Assembly: GCA_015501075.1 (NCBI GenBank)
Contig: JADNYJ010000019.1
Span: 62,001 to 126,000 of the forward strand
Origin: Gymnopilus junonius
Taxonomy: Eukaryota; Basidiomycota; Agaricomycetes; Agaricales; Galerinaceae
Length of the DNA stretch: 64,000 bases
Reading direction: 5' to 3'
Shown here one piece after another: positions 10,536-22,252 of this stretch. Each line of letters begins with the position of its first letter. Positions within the stretch are counted from its first letter, which is position 1. The translations under genes and the position numbers were made by a program. The notes under the pieces are model-generated. The model saw nothing but the letters and a program-made list of their open reading frames with translations, was not told the DNA's origin and did no database searches.

Positions 10536-12607
10536 TCAAGAAGCTGCCTTCTTGGGTACAAAGAAATTCATCAACCCTTTCTGAGTCTTTGTATTTCCTC
10601 CCTTCGCTCCTGATTTTGCTTTTGCACCTGTAGAAGTCGACTTAGTTACCGTCTTCTTAGGCGCTATTTCCTCTTCTTTTTCTTTTACAGGTGCAAGTGG
10701 TGTCTCTTCTTCTTCCTCTTTCTTGACTTCTGTTACTTTGGCTTTCGCTCTTGGTTTAGTCTTTGGCGCGGGTGGTCCAGCATTTTCATCCACGGATTCC
10801 CAATCGGTATAATCTTCCGTGACTATGCGAAAAAAATATCATTAAAGGTCTATGCAATTATGAAGAGACCCACCCATGTAACCGTTTGCATCTTTCACTT
10901 TTCTTGATTTCGTGACCTTGACCTTCTTTAAGCCATTACGTCCTACAGGAACGACCATCTTTGGCTTTCTTTTCTTCGTCACCTTCGGTTTCGCGGGGGT
11001 GTCATCCTCCATCTCAATGTCTTCGTCTTGCGCAGGAGAGCCTGCCTCGTCATTTTCCTCGTGCTCGTTTGAACTGGCATTTGTAGACGGAACACGCGAT
11101 ACCTTTTCTACTTGGTCTGGAATGAATAAATGTAAGTATTAACACTGCAGAATAAAGAGGTGAAAAAAGACACCATCGTGAAGATCCATGATTGCCATTA
11201 CCTCTCGCTCGGCCTCGGAGTTCTCAGTGCTTTCGACTTTGAGACTGGACCTTGCTTTGCGACGAGGTGCTTTTATAGATGGAGCATCAGATTCATCATC
11301 TGAAACAATGGCTCTGCGTTTGACTCTTGTATTGCTTTCTGCTTTGGGTGGTGCTGGGTTTTCAGGAGATTTTTCTCTTGATTCCAGCCCGGCTGAAGAT
11401 TTGCGCTTAAGGCCCCTCTGTTTACCAAAGGTAAGTGGAAAATATTAAGATCTGAGATAGCAGACATACCGAAGGTTGTGCCTTTTCAGCTTTCGAGCTT
11501 ACGACACTGGGTGCTGGAGAAGAAGCCCTCGACGCAGGCTTTGACGAAGCCTTCTGGAAAAACATTCGCTTCTTCTCTTCGACGGGTTCCTCCTTGACCA
11601 ATTTAACATCTTTCTTGATAACTTTCGGTTCTTTCGGTTTATCCGCCGCTTTCTTGAAGAAATTGATCTTTCCCGTAGGTTTGGGCTTCTCCGTGGCAGG
11701 GGCGGCCGCAGGTTTCTCTTTTACTTCTTCCTTGACCGCCGGTTTTGCTTCGGGCGCTGCTGGGCGTTTCAGGTTGGATGGACCTGCCACAGGAGGTAGC
11801 GCTCTCTTCCTTGTAGGACCCATCTACCATATTATCAGAACAAGCGCAGGAATGGATTCTTTGGCAAGCTCACCTTGATGCCTCGGCCTACCAAACGACC
11901 TACTGTAGTAGCGAACTCGGGGCCTTTGACCCTGTCTGTGCTTCTAACGGAATACGTAGGTTCGCAAATCAAGTCCACGTCCTAGAAGTAGGTATGGATT
12001 ACTGTCGGATATTAGGAAAATCGAACGCACATGGAGTGGAGCAGGTGATAAACTGTATATATGGATAGAGAATATATCATCGTATGAAGCCTTTGCATCT
12101 GTGATAAGGTTGATAAGACGCGAACTTCATTCCGTAGATTAGTACACACCTTCCAAATCCTTCTCATTTACAATCGTAATCTTAATTTGTGGCACCTCTT
12201 CGCTCTCGTACTCATCGTCATCAGCATTTGTAGATTGGGTGGCATCCATATTAATGTCCTCGTCTTCTTCATTTTGGTTTCTATACTTTGAGAGCTTCCT
12301 CGGGGTCCCGCTCAACAAGATGGTTGCGAGGCAGGTCTGCGACTGGTAAGGTGCATCATGATGGTACGTTGCAAGTTCACTGAATAGATGGAGTTAATTT
12401 GGTACCACCAGACTGAAAACTAAGCTTACTTCTTAGCGACATTCACGTGTATGGAGAAGTGCCTGCTCAACGAGCGGTATGTCACCTAAGAACAAAGTAT
12501 AACGCAGTGGGTATGTCATCCTGAATGACAATGGCGGGTATACGAACGATGTTCTTTTCAATAAATATTTGCTTCGTCAAATAATCGTTAATGACCTGTG
12601 TTGTCAT
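10536..12607 (-). CDS. POLD3: DNA polymerase delta subunit 3 (Cdc27/Pol32 type)
   Basis: Nine exons (12548-12607, 12430-12485, 12150-12379, 12031-12098, 11874-11981, 11470-11823, 11174-11417, 10874-11116, 10536-10822) give 549 residues. The N-terminus carries the conserved YLTKQIFIEKN start and SRHFSIHVNVAKNELATY. These match the winged-helix region that binds the second subunit. The middle and end are Lys/Glu-rich and disordered. The last residues hold a PCNA-interacting box, QKGLMNFF, placed exactly as in POLD3 and Cdc27. Two similar FF motifs (KINFF, KRMFF) lie in the centre. The protein links the replicative polymerase to PCNA in the nucleus. It is divergent from the amidase gene, with 163 bp between the start codons. 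Confidence 0.9.
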
Positions 12608-12770
12608 GTCTAGACGCAGAGGGTTGGCAAAGTTCGAGGGTGGTTGACTCTAACGTCACGATGGTAAAGCAAGTCACAGAAAATGACTCGATCACGCGCT
12701 TGTTGTCACGCGTCAGTGACATCTCATTACCAATATCGGCGATTCGGCCCTATCTTCAAGTTCATGATCA
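12608..12770. promoter_or_regulatory. Divergent promoter region POLD3 / omega-amidase
   Basis: Only 163 bp separate the two start codons, so both promoters must share this space. No TATA box is obvious. The assignment rests on geometry alone. Confidence 0.5.
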
Positions 12771-14216
12771 ATGGCGAATATTTTGACCCCTCCTCCGTTC
12801 AAAGCGTTTACGCTTGCTCTCATACAGCTAGGCAAAATCGGTGCCAATAAACAGGAAAACCTTCACCATGCTCGTAAAATGATACTCCAAGCTGCAAGAG
12901 GAGAAGGCTCCTCGAAGAAACCAGATATTATCGTCTTGCCAGTAAGCAACTTCCCAGCACTCGTAATGCTAAGGGTGCATCTGAACCGCGAGTAGGAATG
13001 TTTCAACTCGCCTTACGGTCACGTCCATTTCCCAGTTTATGCAGAGAAGATTGGATATACGCCCGGATCTCCATATAACGTTGCAAAGAGCACTAGTGAA
13101 AGTGTTAAGATGCTATCGGCTGCAGCGAAAGAGGTCAAGGCCTGGCTAATCGGAGGTCCTCCTCGTCTTCTAGCCATTCTTACTGGACTCTATCTCTAAA
13201 ACCTTATTTCTCAGGGTCGATCCCTGAAAGGGATGTGGAGGACGACGATAAGGTTTACAATACATGCACCGTCTACAACCCAGAAGGTGGAGCTCACTCC
13301 CCAGGTCGAATATTAACCAATATTTGTTCCAAGGTGATCTGGTTGCAATGCACCGTAAAGTCCATCTCTTTGATATTGATATACCCGGGAAAATCAAGTT
13401 CAAGGTTGTAGTTATTCGTGCCTTTGTGCCATTCTCAACTAATTGGTTCCGCAGGAGAGCGAAACTCTTACCGGTGGAACAACTACAAACTTCTTTGATA
13501 CAGGTATATGAACCGCTCTTGACATTTACAATTCTGTGTCTCATTTATCTAGACTTTGCCAGAATTGGTCTAGGTATATGTTACGATGTCCGTTTCCCGG
13601 AGCTGGCCATGATAGCAGCCCGCAAAGGTTTGTAGTCCACCTCTCATTAATTCAACCTATAAGTTCTTATCCATTTTCTATAGGTTGCCATGTTCTTATT
13701 TACCCAGGTGCATTCAACATGACAACTGGTCCTTTGCATTGGGAACTTCTGCAGCGCAGCAGGTCCGTAGTATCTACTCGTCATTATTTCCATTTATGAT
13801 AATAACCGTACAACAGAGCTGTAGATAACCAAGTATTCTTTTCAATGTGCAGCCCGGCTCGAGACCTGAGTGCTGGGTACCATGCAGTGAGTGCCATAAC
13901 TTCTTCATATGGGATTCAGCAATGAAAGCATCATTTAGTGGGGACATTCCATGGTTGTTGATCCTATGTAAGTAGTTATCATTTCGTCGACGTAGCGTTC
14001 TGTGCTCACGAACTCGTAGGGCAAAGGTTCTAAAGGAAGCACAAGATGGAGAGGAAATTATTTACGTCGATATCGGTACGTCAACTGAAATTTCTCTCGA
14101 AATAAATTTTAAGTAACCTGTGTACAGATCCCAAGGTTTTCCATGAAGCACGGGCTGGGATTCCAGTGACATTGCAACGGAGATTTGATGTATATGCGGA
14201 CGTCAGTCAACAGTAG
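12771..14216 (+). CDS. NIT2: Omega-amidase of the nitrilase superfamily (Nit2 type; yeast NIT3)
   Basis: Eleven exons (12771-12941, 12996-13155, 13215-13286, 13334-13404, 13455-13503, 13553-13627, 13684-13762, 13817-13886, 13939-13967, 14020-14075, 14128-14216) give 306 residues. The catalytic triad is in place: Glu58 in [10 protein letters not shown], Lys143 in [14 protein letters not shown] and Cys184 in [14 protein letters not shown]. The last two blocks are diagnostic for Nit2. The enzyme hydrolyses alpha-ketoglutaramate and alpha-ketosuccinamate, removing the by-products of glutamine and asparagine transamination. The length fits the family. Introns of 47-61 nt all have usable GT-AG ends. 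Confidence 0.92.
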
Positions 14217-14499
14217 CTACTAGAACCATGCTTTTCTATCCACTTAATCCAAAGACACTGGACTAACAACGAATTATGATCGAACCAGACAACGATATGA
14301 ATGCTACAGACCAAAGAAACCAAAAAAGATGCAGATATGTATCATTTAACGAAGACTCGAGAAACGGTGATGCGACAAAGCAAAACAGAAAGCAAACAGA
14401 ACAGTTCATAAAAGCGATGAGAGATGATAAAATTAAAAATAAAACGTATCAATGCATGAAAGTCGTTCGTCCGTAATCGAACCATGTTCAATTGGAACT

Positions 14500-16544
14500 T
14501 CAAATCCTATTCGACGCATTTCGTTCCAGCCCAAACCCAAATCGAGCGCGGTCAGCTTCTCTAGCTCTCATTCTCTGCTGTCTTACATCCATCATGATCT
14601 GGCGACCAACAGGCGACATCTCAGAGGATGAAGCAGGAGAAGGAACCGTATCAACAGGCGGGCGAAATATCGATTGCTCCACTACGGTGCGAAGCAGCGA
14701 ACGAGATCCAGATATATTTGAGCGAATTGGAGTAGACGGAAGCTCTGGCTTGGCAGACAGTGATAGTGCGAGCTGATTCTCCTTGCTGCCAAAGGGTGGC
14801 TCAGATTTCTTGCTCCTTGACGTATATTGTGTGTGATGCTCGTAACTTGCTTCTGACGAATGAGATGACTGGGAGGCGCGTCTCTTGCGGGCCTGGCCTT
14901 TATGGTGTGAATTAGGAGGATCAGCAGCAGTTGAAGAAGAGTTAGACACTTCAACTAAAGCAGGTCGTCGCCGACTAGAGGATGTCCTTCTTGGAAGGGC
15001 ACGTGGGCCTCTCGGTAGGCGAGACGGGCCATCGTGATTTGTGGACGGGGTAGGTGCGGTAACGATCACCTTAGTAGGTCCATTCATTATGACTTTAATT
15101 GCGTTATGTTTCTCCTCATGCTCCGTAGTAGAAACGGCGGGCATAGCTTTTTTTTGAGCTTGAATTGAATTCTTCGGAACGTAATGAGGGTCATGGCTAT
15201 CATCAGAGAAAGCGGAAGCTGGTTCGTTGGATTCCCAGGCAAATTGAGAATTTCCTATAGCGGTGGACTGAGGTCGTGAGTTCCTGTGGGTATCGTCGAA
15301 GCGGGGTATAGGTGTCGCTGGTATTCGTGCTGGATTGACCTGGAATTTGAGAAGGTCCTTTGTGGGACGAGAGAAAGAATTATCTTCGACGTTTTCATTT
15401 GTAGGCGAGCTAAAGCAGCTTGGCAGCTCTGGAAGAGTTCTGTCCAAATCATCAAAAGCCTTGGACAGCCTTTTCTGTGTCAAAAACCCGAAGACCTGAG
15501 ATGCTCTTTGTGGTGTATTTGGGGCGCTATTCCCGTAGGGATTATTATTCGTATACAAGTCGTCCATATCAGCAGACGTGTCCATACTAAGTTCAACTTC
15601 CATCGATGAGATGGCCGGATTGTCAAATGTAGTATTTGCAATGCTGCCTTCAGTAACGAATGAAATCTCAGGTTCACGTAAGTGTCCAGGCGTCTGATGT
15701 GGAGTAGTTGGTGTAGGCAGGTCCAGGGTAGAAGTCGACACTGTGCATTCGGTTTCACTGAAAAAGAAATCAACAAACGGTCTACATGGAAATTTGAAGA
15801 AATAATTACGCTAAGAATCGCTCTGCCCAAGAAATATCACCTTCAGCACTGCCGCTTTCATCTCCATCTCCCGAGCTTGAGCTAGGAGCACCAAGTAACT
15901 GGCGCAAAGTCGACCCGCTGCGAGCAACTTGTGCTCGACCCTCCTTGGCTACCTTGGGAGAACTGGGGGGACTATTGGAGAAGACGTCATTGGATAACTT
16001 GCCATGTTCGTCATATAAGTCAATGAGACTCGCGACAGAAGGATCCGAGCGTAGTTTAAGAACACGGCTATCTTCCACAGGCTGCAGCGACGTGCGATGT
16101 TCTCTGTGCTTTGGCTTCTCGCCCAGGTCACTATTGGCGTTTGGGAACTCCGTTGAACCATGCCTTTTACGCTTGTGAACCGTGACATTGTATGTCCCTC
16201 GCTGACTCAAACTTGTGGTCTCTAAGCTAACACACGAGGAAGCTGGGGTTTGTATGACTTTGTTGATCGGGTGAGCTGTTATCGCGTTAGCCAAAGAGTC
16301 AGAGGTCGACCCATAATTACTCACGCAAAGGGGGTAATGTTGCATAATCGAGACCAGAATGCTCTACAAATCGAGCCGACGAAGACCTCAGGAGACGGCC
16401 GACAGCAGCTTCGTGTTCATCTTCTTCGTTAGTAGCGGGCATCGGAGTCCAGGTCGGTTCTGGTAAAGGAACATTGTGGACAATTGGCGGATGCTGCTTC
16501 TTCTTCTTGCTACCAATTGAAAATAAGCGCTTGAGCAGACCCAT
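14500..16544 (-). CDS. Ser-rich protein of unknown function
   Basis: Three exons (16325-16544, 15810-16275, 14500-15757) give 647 residues. The start MGLLKRLF is the first ATG in the open frame; upstream codons are open but contain no ATG. The N-terminus is short, basic and followed by SIGSKKKK, which could contact membranes or nucleic acid. The rest is disordered, rich in Ser, Pro and Thr, with many SP and TP sites, basic clusters (RRTSSSRRRPALVEVSN, RKRRASQSSHSS) and a C-terminal block SPVGRQIMMDVRQQRMRARE that looks helical. I do not recognise a domain. The SP/TP density suggests regulation by phosphorylation, but this is only a guess. It is divergent from the DUF202 gene. Confidence 0.75.
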
Positions 16545-16748
16545 TGGTGAGCGTAATGAGCGTGGTTGAAAAGAGTGTGGTGGGCGAAAATCGCAGCTTA
16601 GAGGACTCGGCGAAAGCAAGTGCAAGTCGCGAAAGGCAACTTGAACTTGAGCCAAATATGCACAAGCACCCTCTACGCGCTTTGCTCACGTGTTCTTGAT
16701 TAGATATTAACGAGTTATGACGGACAATATTTCTTTCTCAGAGCCGAC
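16545..16748. promoter_or_regulatory. Divergent promoter region, unknown Ser-rich gene / DUF202 gene
   Basis: The 204 bp between the two start codons must hold both promoters. No specific element was identified. Confidence 0.45.
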
Positions 16749-17168
16749 ATGCCTCACCTGATAGAAAATACCGGGAGCACTGCCAGGGATTTTTGCATGC
16801 TTGAACGGAACATTCTGTCACATCTCAAGCTTGCCTTGTTGCTTTCGTTGCTCTCTTCTTCTCTTCTTCTTCATGCACGCCTGGTACCAGACCATGAACA
16901 ACACTCAGGTTCTAACATTCCTCTCGCGTCTGTTGAGTACGGAGCAGCCATGGCTGCGATAGTTGGCGGTGTATGGGAGTACTACAATGGTTATAATGAT
17001 CTTAGGCATACAAGAGCCTTCCTAGCTGCTGTCAGGTTAGCCCCTGTCTTCATTCTCGTATTTCAATGACATTTTGACAAGAAGAGCAGATCGCATCTCA
17101 TTCTCATGGGGTTCGTCACCGGGATCGTCTTTGCGACAACGATCGTCCTCTTAGTTCAAGGAGGATGA
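16749..17168 (+). CDS. DUF202 small membrane protein
   Basis: Two exons (16749-17035, 17087-17168) give 122 residues. The first part holds ARDFCMLERNILSHLKLALL, a clear version of the DUF202 signature (R-x-x-LA-x-ER-T-x-L-x-W-x-R-T in relatives). Three hydrophobic segments follow, at about residues 25-45, 60-78 and 100-120. The same domain forms the membrane part of vacuolar transporter chaperone proteins, but this protein has no SPX or VTC core domain and stands alone. Its function is unknown. The intron is 51 nt with GT-AG ends. Confidence 0.75.
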
Positions 17169-17862
17169 GGTAGTCAACTTCTCGCTGGCATTATTGACCT
17201 TTCTAATCTTAATATTATTTACCAGTCGGGCGCCACAAAAATTGTATACAGCCCTTTCTGCCGAAAACTGTTTCCCTTTATGCTGCTGTCCAAAATTGGC
17301 CCCTTATCTATGGTTCTCTTCGAGTCTACAAAGTTCGGAAAGCCACGCAAGGACTACATGGCGAAGCCTAAGTAACTTCAATCCACGAACAGTTTACCCC
17401 TTCCATGCTGTCGATGCAATATGCGCGCATTTTGTCTCCACCGTTCCAGTACGCGAAAGACTTCGGAGAGGATCTTCGGATGGTCGGAAGCTCTTGGTGT
17501 ACCAAGCCAACCAGGAAATATGTATCTCTAAGATAATCAAACCTTATGGCGGCGGACTGCCTGAGTAATTGGAGGAAATTTGGTTTATGAAACTACTGGG
17601 TGTAACTTCTGACAGGCTGCGAAATAATAATGGCGCGTTGGCAGAAGATGCAATTCCTGCGTCGGCATCACGCTTCGAATTCGACCGCTGGAGCTTTATT
17701 TTCGCTTCATTTCCGTGGCCTTGATGTTAGATTATGTTATCTACAGGGAAGTTAAGACCCCCTCTTATCCTTACGTCTATTTCCCTCCATAAAAGCGACG
17801 CAATATACGACAGGCAACAAACTCCGAGTCTTTAGGCTCGGATGGTGTATCGCAGGGCATGA
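17169..17862. other. Intergenic stretch left of the transposable element
   Basis: A 375-nt open frame without a usable ATG is present (about 17194-17568), but it has no motif, no plausible splice partners and no family resemblance. Nothing else was seen. Confidence 0.5.
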
Positions 17863-17870
17863 GCGTCTGT

Positions 17871-19301
17871 AGGACCCCGGATTATAGCAGTGACGCCCTG
17901 ATCCCTATCCGGACAGATTTTTTGAAAAAATGGCCTAACGGCCGGGTGCCAATCCGGACAAAAAAAGCCCCAAACCTCGGACTAGCCAGAGCCCGTATAC
18001 GGATAGAAATAGTTTATGGGAGTTACAGCTCAGGCACCCATCATGACAGAAACGAGCTTGGTATAATGGTATGCTTTTGAAGTTGTGCTCAATTGCTAAG
18101 CGTAGGCGTGCGTGGTCCGATTCCTCGTAGTTGTAATATATTTCTATGTTTTTGTCTTATGGATTTACAAGCTAGATGATGAAAAGATAGGCTACGGCTG
18201 AGAGATATTTGTTATTATTTTTTGTCACCCTTCTATCCAGAAATCTTTCAGCCGGGAGCCCTGCATCGCGTCAACAACCGAGACACATTTAGCAAGTCCA
18301 TCCCCGAAAATGGATGTCACTCTCTACAATGTCAGTGTTGTATTCTAAGGGGTTATTAACCCCAAATTTTTTTCTTAAGCCTTAAGTCTTAAATCACCCT
18401 TAATTAAGCTTGATTCTATTATTTTTCGTATTACTCATTAATTTTTTTCTTACAGTTCTTCTTTCGGATCCTATCATCAATGTCTGAATAGATTATATGC
18501 AGAACCCATATCATTGGCTCAGAGCCAAAGGAGATTGAGCATACAAGGGGCCTCTAAGCATGCATCTCACCTATGCAGCTATAATACTCGACCAGAATGA
18601 CCTATAAAATCAAAGTTGAAAGGTCCCTGAGATACAAATATTTGCTAGGAGATACTATCCAACAATTATTCCATCAGAGCCTCAAAATATTCCTTGACAA
18701 GGCAGTCAATTGTTGATCAATTGTATTAAGTAATGCTGATGTTAAGGGTTAATTAAGGCTTATCTTCATCTTGGATTGATTCTAAAGTCTGAACCTTAAC
18801 ATGTTATTAAGCCTTAAACATTATTAATGTTTAAGCCTTAGGTACAACACTGACTCTACATTCCTGAGGGACAGGTGGATTGGACAAGGAAAAATCAAGA
18901 TCTCAAGAGCGGAGAAAAGGCTGTGACAACTGCACTTAAGCAGGCCAAAAAACGTAATGCTATCAAGAAATTGGAGGATTAATGGATATTTAGTCTCAAG
19001 TAAACACTGGATGTCATTATTTAGTGTAGATTAAGCTATACCTACCTTCCGGGGCCCGTCGTCGCTGTTTATGGTCGCGCCCCCCAGTTTTTAGCACCTA
19101 CACGAGGCCAGATCCACCAATCCGGACGGCGGAGTAGCCGAAAAATAGCCTGATCTGGTTGTCCGGACTCCGGACGAAATTTGCAAAATCGAGGTTAGGC
19201 CGGATGCCATCCGTACAGAATTGGCCAAATTTTGCCCTTTCGCGTCCGGACAAAAAGCCCATTTCCGGGACCAGGCCTTTCCTGCTATAATCCGGGGCCC
19301 T
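17871..19301. mobile_element. Non-coding hAT-like element with terminal inverted repeats
   Basis: The left end aggaccccggattatagcag (17871-17890) is matched at the right end (19282-19301) by its reverse complement with one mismatch in 20. The flanks carry an exact 8-bp direct repeat GCGTCTGT at 17863-17870 and 19302-19309, the target duplication size of hAT transposons. Both subterminal regions are packed with CCGGAC motifs. A TCCGGAC plus A-run plus GCCC block occurs near both ends (about 17951 and 19247), as expected for transposase-binding sites. No transposase reading frame is present in the 1431 bp, so the copy needs an enzyme supplied elsewhere. It also carries a second inserted element. 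Confidence 0.75.
18329..18854. mobile_element. Nested AT-rich MITE with hAT-like ends
   Basis: The element sits inside the larger one. Its 12-bp ends GTCAGTGTTGTA (18329-18340) and TACAACACTGAC (18843-18854) are perfect inverted repeats, and they contain the CAGTG start often seen in hAT elements. The flanking 8-mers TCTACAAT (18321-18328) and TCTACATT (18855-18862) differ at one position, which fits an aged 8-bp target duplication. The 526-bp interior is AT-rich with repeated CCTTAA and TTAAGG motifs in both orientations and no coding sequence. Insertion into the larger element makes it the younger of the two. Confidence 0.65.
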
Positions 19302-19557
19302 GCGTCTGTACACGATAAAGTTACATGGACATACATACCGCTTTCCGTATTGATAATTTGATATTGAATTTCGGCATTATCATCCGAAGATTAGATTGAG
19401 CAAGTCACGGAATCGGGAAAATTCTTGACCGTCTGGTAGAAAACGTGGATTAAATTTGGAATCTGATGGTCCGATCTTCACTTCACTCTTTTTCTTTGAC
19501 CCATACCCTCTACTAACTTCTTCTCTCATTTGTACGACTACTTACGACAGTTTTGCT

Positions 19558-21750
19558 ATGAAAATCAGTCAAAAATTCCAGCAGTCCCCCAAGGACGATA
19601 AAATATGGTGGTCGTTCGAGTACTTTCCGCCTCGGACTGCTCAGGTATTTCGTCACCTTCGTTGTTTACCCCTTTCAAATTAAACTTGTAAATTGCTTTT
19701 AGGGTCTACAAAACCTCCTGGACCGTATAGAACGCATGCGAGCTTTGGGACCAGAATTCATAGACATTACATGGTGAAACCTTTTTTTACAAATTAAGCA
19801 CTGGCAGCTTTTAAACACTACCCGATATCAGGAATGCTGGCGGTAGAACATCTGACTTGACATCTGAAATGGTCAAGACGTGTCAAGGGTTGATTGGTAT
19901 CGAGACTTGCATGCATTTGACATGTACCAATATGCCCAAAGAGAAAGTTGACAGTGCTCTGAGGGTATGTGCTTGTTCACGACTCCGGTATTTCTCGGTT
20001 AAAGGAACATGCCTTGGTTTTCTAGGATGCAAAGCAACACGGCTGCAGGAATGTACTTGCCCTTAGAGGCGATCCCCCAATGGGAAGGACGAATGGGAGG
20101 CAGTTGAAGGTGGCTTCGTGCACGGTATTGATCTTGTGAAACATATCCGACGCGAATATGGGGACTACTTCGACATCGCTGTTGCCGGCTTTCCTCAACA
20201 CATGTCATTACCACCGGAAGAGCTCAAGCAGGAGATCCAGTGGCTCAAGGAGAAAGTCGACGCTGGTGTCAACTTCATCTTCACTCAGATGTTCTACGAT
20301 GCCCAACTATTTATAGACTGGGTCAAGGCAATCCGTGAAGCTGGGATTACCATCCCAGTTGTACCCGGAGTTGCTCCTATACAGACTTGGAATGGCTTCC
20401 AACGTGCTACGAGTCTGGCGAAGATCATCGTCCCGCAGTCTTTCCTCGACGTACTGGAGCCGGTCAAGAATAATGACGAGAAAGTCCGAGAGATCGGAAC
20501 AAAACTTGTCGCAGATATGTGCCGCCAAATCCTGGACGCAAATATTGGGGTGCGAGGCATACATTTCTATACTATGAATTTGGAGAAAGGTACCAAGATG
20601 CTGCTGGAGGAGTTGAATCTCGTGCCTAGGATCGAGACCATTAAGCCTTTGCCTTGGAGACAAGTAAGCATCATTTACCAGAGCGTCTTAGTTTTTTCTT
20701 GACATGTTTTCAGTCTCTTACTCCCAATCGACGCCAAGAAACAATTCGACCCATCTTCTGGGCAAACAGGGCCAAGTCGTATATTTCGAGGACTGAGAAT
20801 TGGGACGAGTATCCTAATGGCCGATTCGGAGACTCCCGTAGTCCTGCATATGGCGAGCTTGACGGTTATGGTGTTTGGATCAAACAAACCGTGAGTTGGA
20901 GTTTAGTATTGTTGTATGACACCCGTTAATAAAAATTACTTCTACAGAAAGAGGATGCACTCAAGCTGTGGGGCCACCCTACAACGTTTGCCGACCTCGC
21001 GAGTCTTTTCTCTCATTTCTGTACGTCCGACCTGAAAGCTTTGCCTTGGTCAGACCAAGAACCTTCTAGCGAAACGTCGGTCATCTCCAAGCAGTTGGCT
21101 CGGATTAACGAACTCGGCTTTTTGACGATCAACTCTCAACCAGCCGTAAATGGTGTTCGAAGTGACGATAAGATCTTTGGCTGGGGTCCAAGCAATGGCT
21201 ATGTATACCAGAAGGTCTGCCTTTTTCCCTGCACTAACCTATAAATTTTCTGAAATCCCAGTCATAGGCATATCTCGAATTTTTCGTCAGCCCGGCTCTA
21301 TTGTCCTTGCTCTTGACTCAGATCGAGCGAGATAGCAACATCACATACTATGTGATCAACAAGCGTGGCGATCTGAGGACCAACACGCACTCTGATGGTC
21401 CCAATGCAGTGACATGGGGTGTTTTCCCTGGTAAAGAAATTATTCAGCCTACCATTGTCGAAGCCGTCAGTTTCATGGCTTGGAAGGTCAGCCTTCTTCA
21501 AATTGTGTCACGGAGGTTACTTAAGTTTATACAGGATGAGGCATATGAACTCGGTACTCAGTGGGCTAAGCTTTATGAACACGACTCGCCTTCCCAGAAA
21601 CTGATTACCGAGTTTATGGATACGTCTTTCCTCGTCAATGTTGTCCACAATGATTTCCACGAATCCGATGCGATTTTCAAACCTTTCTTCAAGGCTGGCG
21701 CTGAATATATTGCCCTTCAATCAAAGACAAACGGAGTCAATGGTCACTAG
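19558..21750 (+). CDS. MET13: Methylenetetrahydrofolate reductase, with a one-base frameshift
   Basis: Eight exons (19558-19644, 19703-19773, 19832-19964, 20026-20663, 20714-20890, 20948-21214, 21268-21486, 21535-21750) would give about 602 residues. The N-terminal TIM barrel shows [42 protein letters not shown]-like [12 protein letters not shown] and FIFTQMFYD. The C-terminal half is the regulatory domain that binds S-adenosylmethionine in eukaryotic enzymes ([24 protein letters not shown]). The enzyme reduces methylene-THF to methyl-THF for methionine synthesis. IDITWNAGG places it nearer yeast Met13 than Met12. One base is missing in or next to the C run at 20074-20078: LALRGDPP reads in one frame and [13 protein letters not shown] in the next. 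A downstream acceptor at 20066 would keep the frame but would lose the conserved [16 protein letters not shown] segment. Confidence 0.88.
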
Positions 21751-22252
21751 TTGACCTCCTGTCAAGAGTACTGACTGACTTTCTTAGTATACCAAACTGT
21801 TTCGACGTTCATCCTTCACTCTCTTTTTCTTGTTTTGAAGCTTCGGGTTCAACCCCCGTTGATCTTCAGCCATGGCCTGGGGTGCACTATCTCTTTCCAC
21901 TCGCTCACATATTCTGCACATCTGTACTACTGTCGCAATATCGCGAACTCATCATCACTTACTCATATTTTCTGCATCAACTGCATTCATCATATAGATA
22001 TCCCACGTGTCATCTGGCATTAGTTACTTGCATATAGGAAATCACATCTTAAAACCACATTTAACTCAGCTGCAACATATACATTGAAGTCCCTGTACAC
22101 GATTCTCTGCGAGTCCCTTTAAATTACATCAGTTCTGAGAAGAAAAAGTCATTATTCATTGGTGGAGGTCCAGCCACAAGACCACTGGGTATTTCAACCA
22201 TTTCTCCAGACAGGTCTGTTCACGGGATAGATGAGTGAAACACATGATGCTA
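21751..22252. other. Intergenic region between convergent genes
   Basis: The 502 bp hold the 3' ends of the MTHFR and ELMO genes. The sequence is AT-rich and no gene or repeat was seen. Confidence 0.6.

Noticed and set aside
12598..12786. Upstream ATG frame before the omega-amidase
   Set aside because: It is out of frame with the amidase start at 12771 and overlaps the start of the divergent POLD3 gene. It could be a small upstream frame but has no support.
16545..16655. Upstream extension of the Ser-rich protein with 37 more residues
   Set aside because: The frame is open but contains no ATG before 16544.
17859..18080. Short frame inside the left end of the hAT-like element
   Set aside because: It is read through the terminal inverted repeat and CCGGAC motifs and resembles no transposase.
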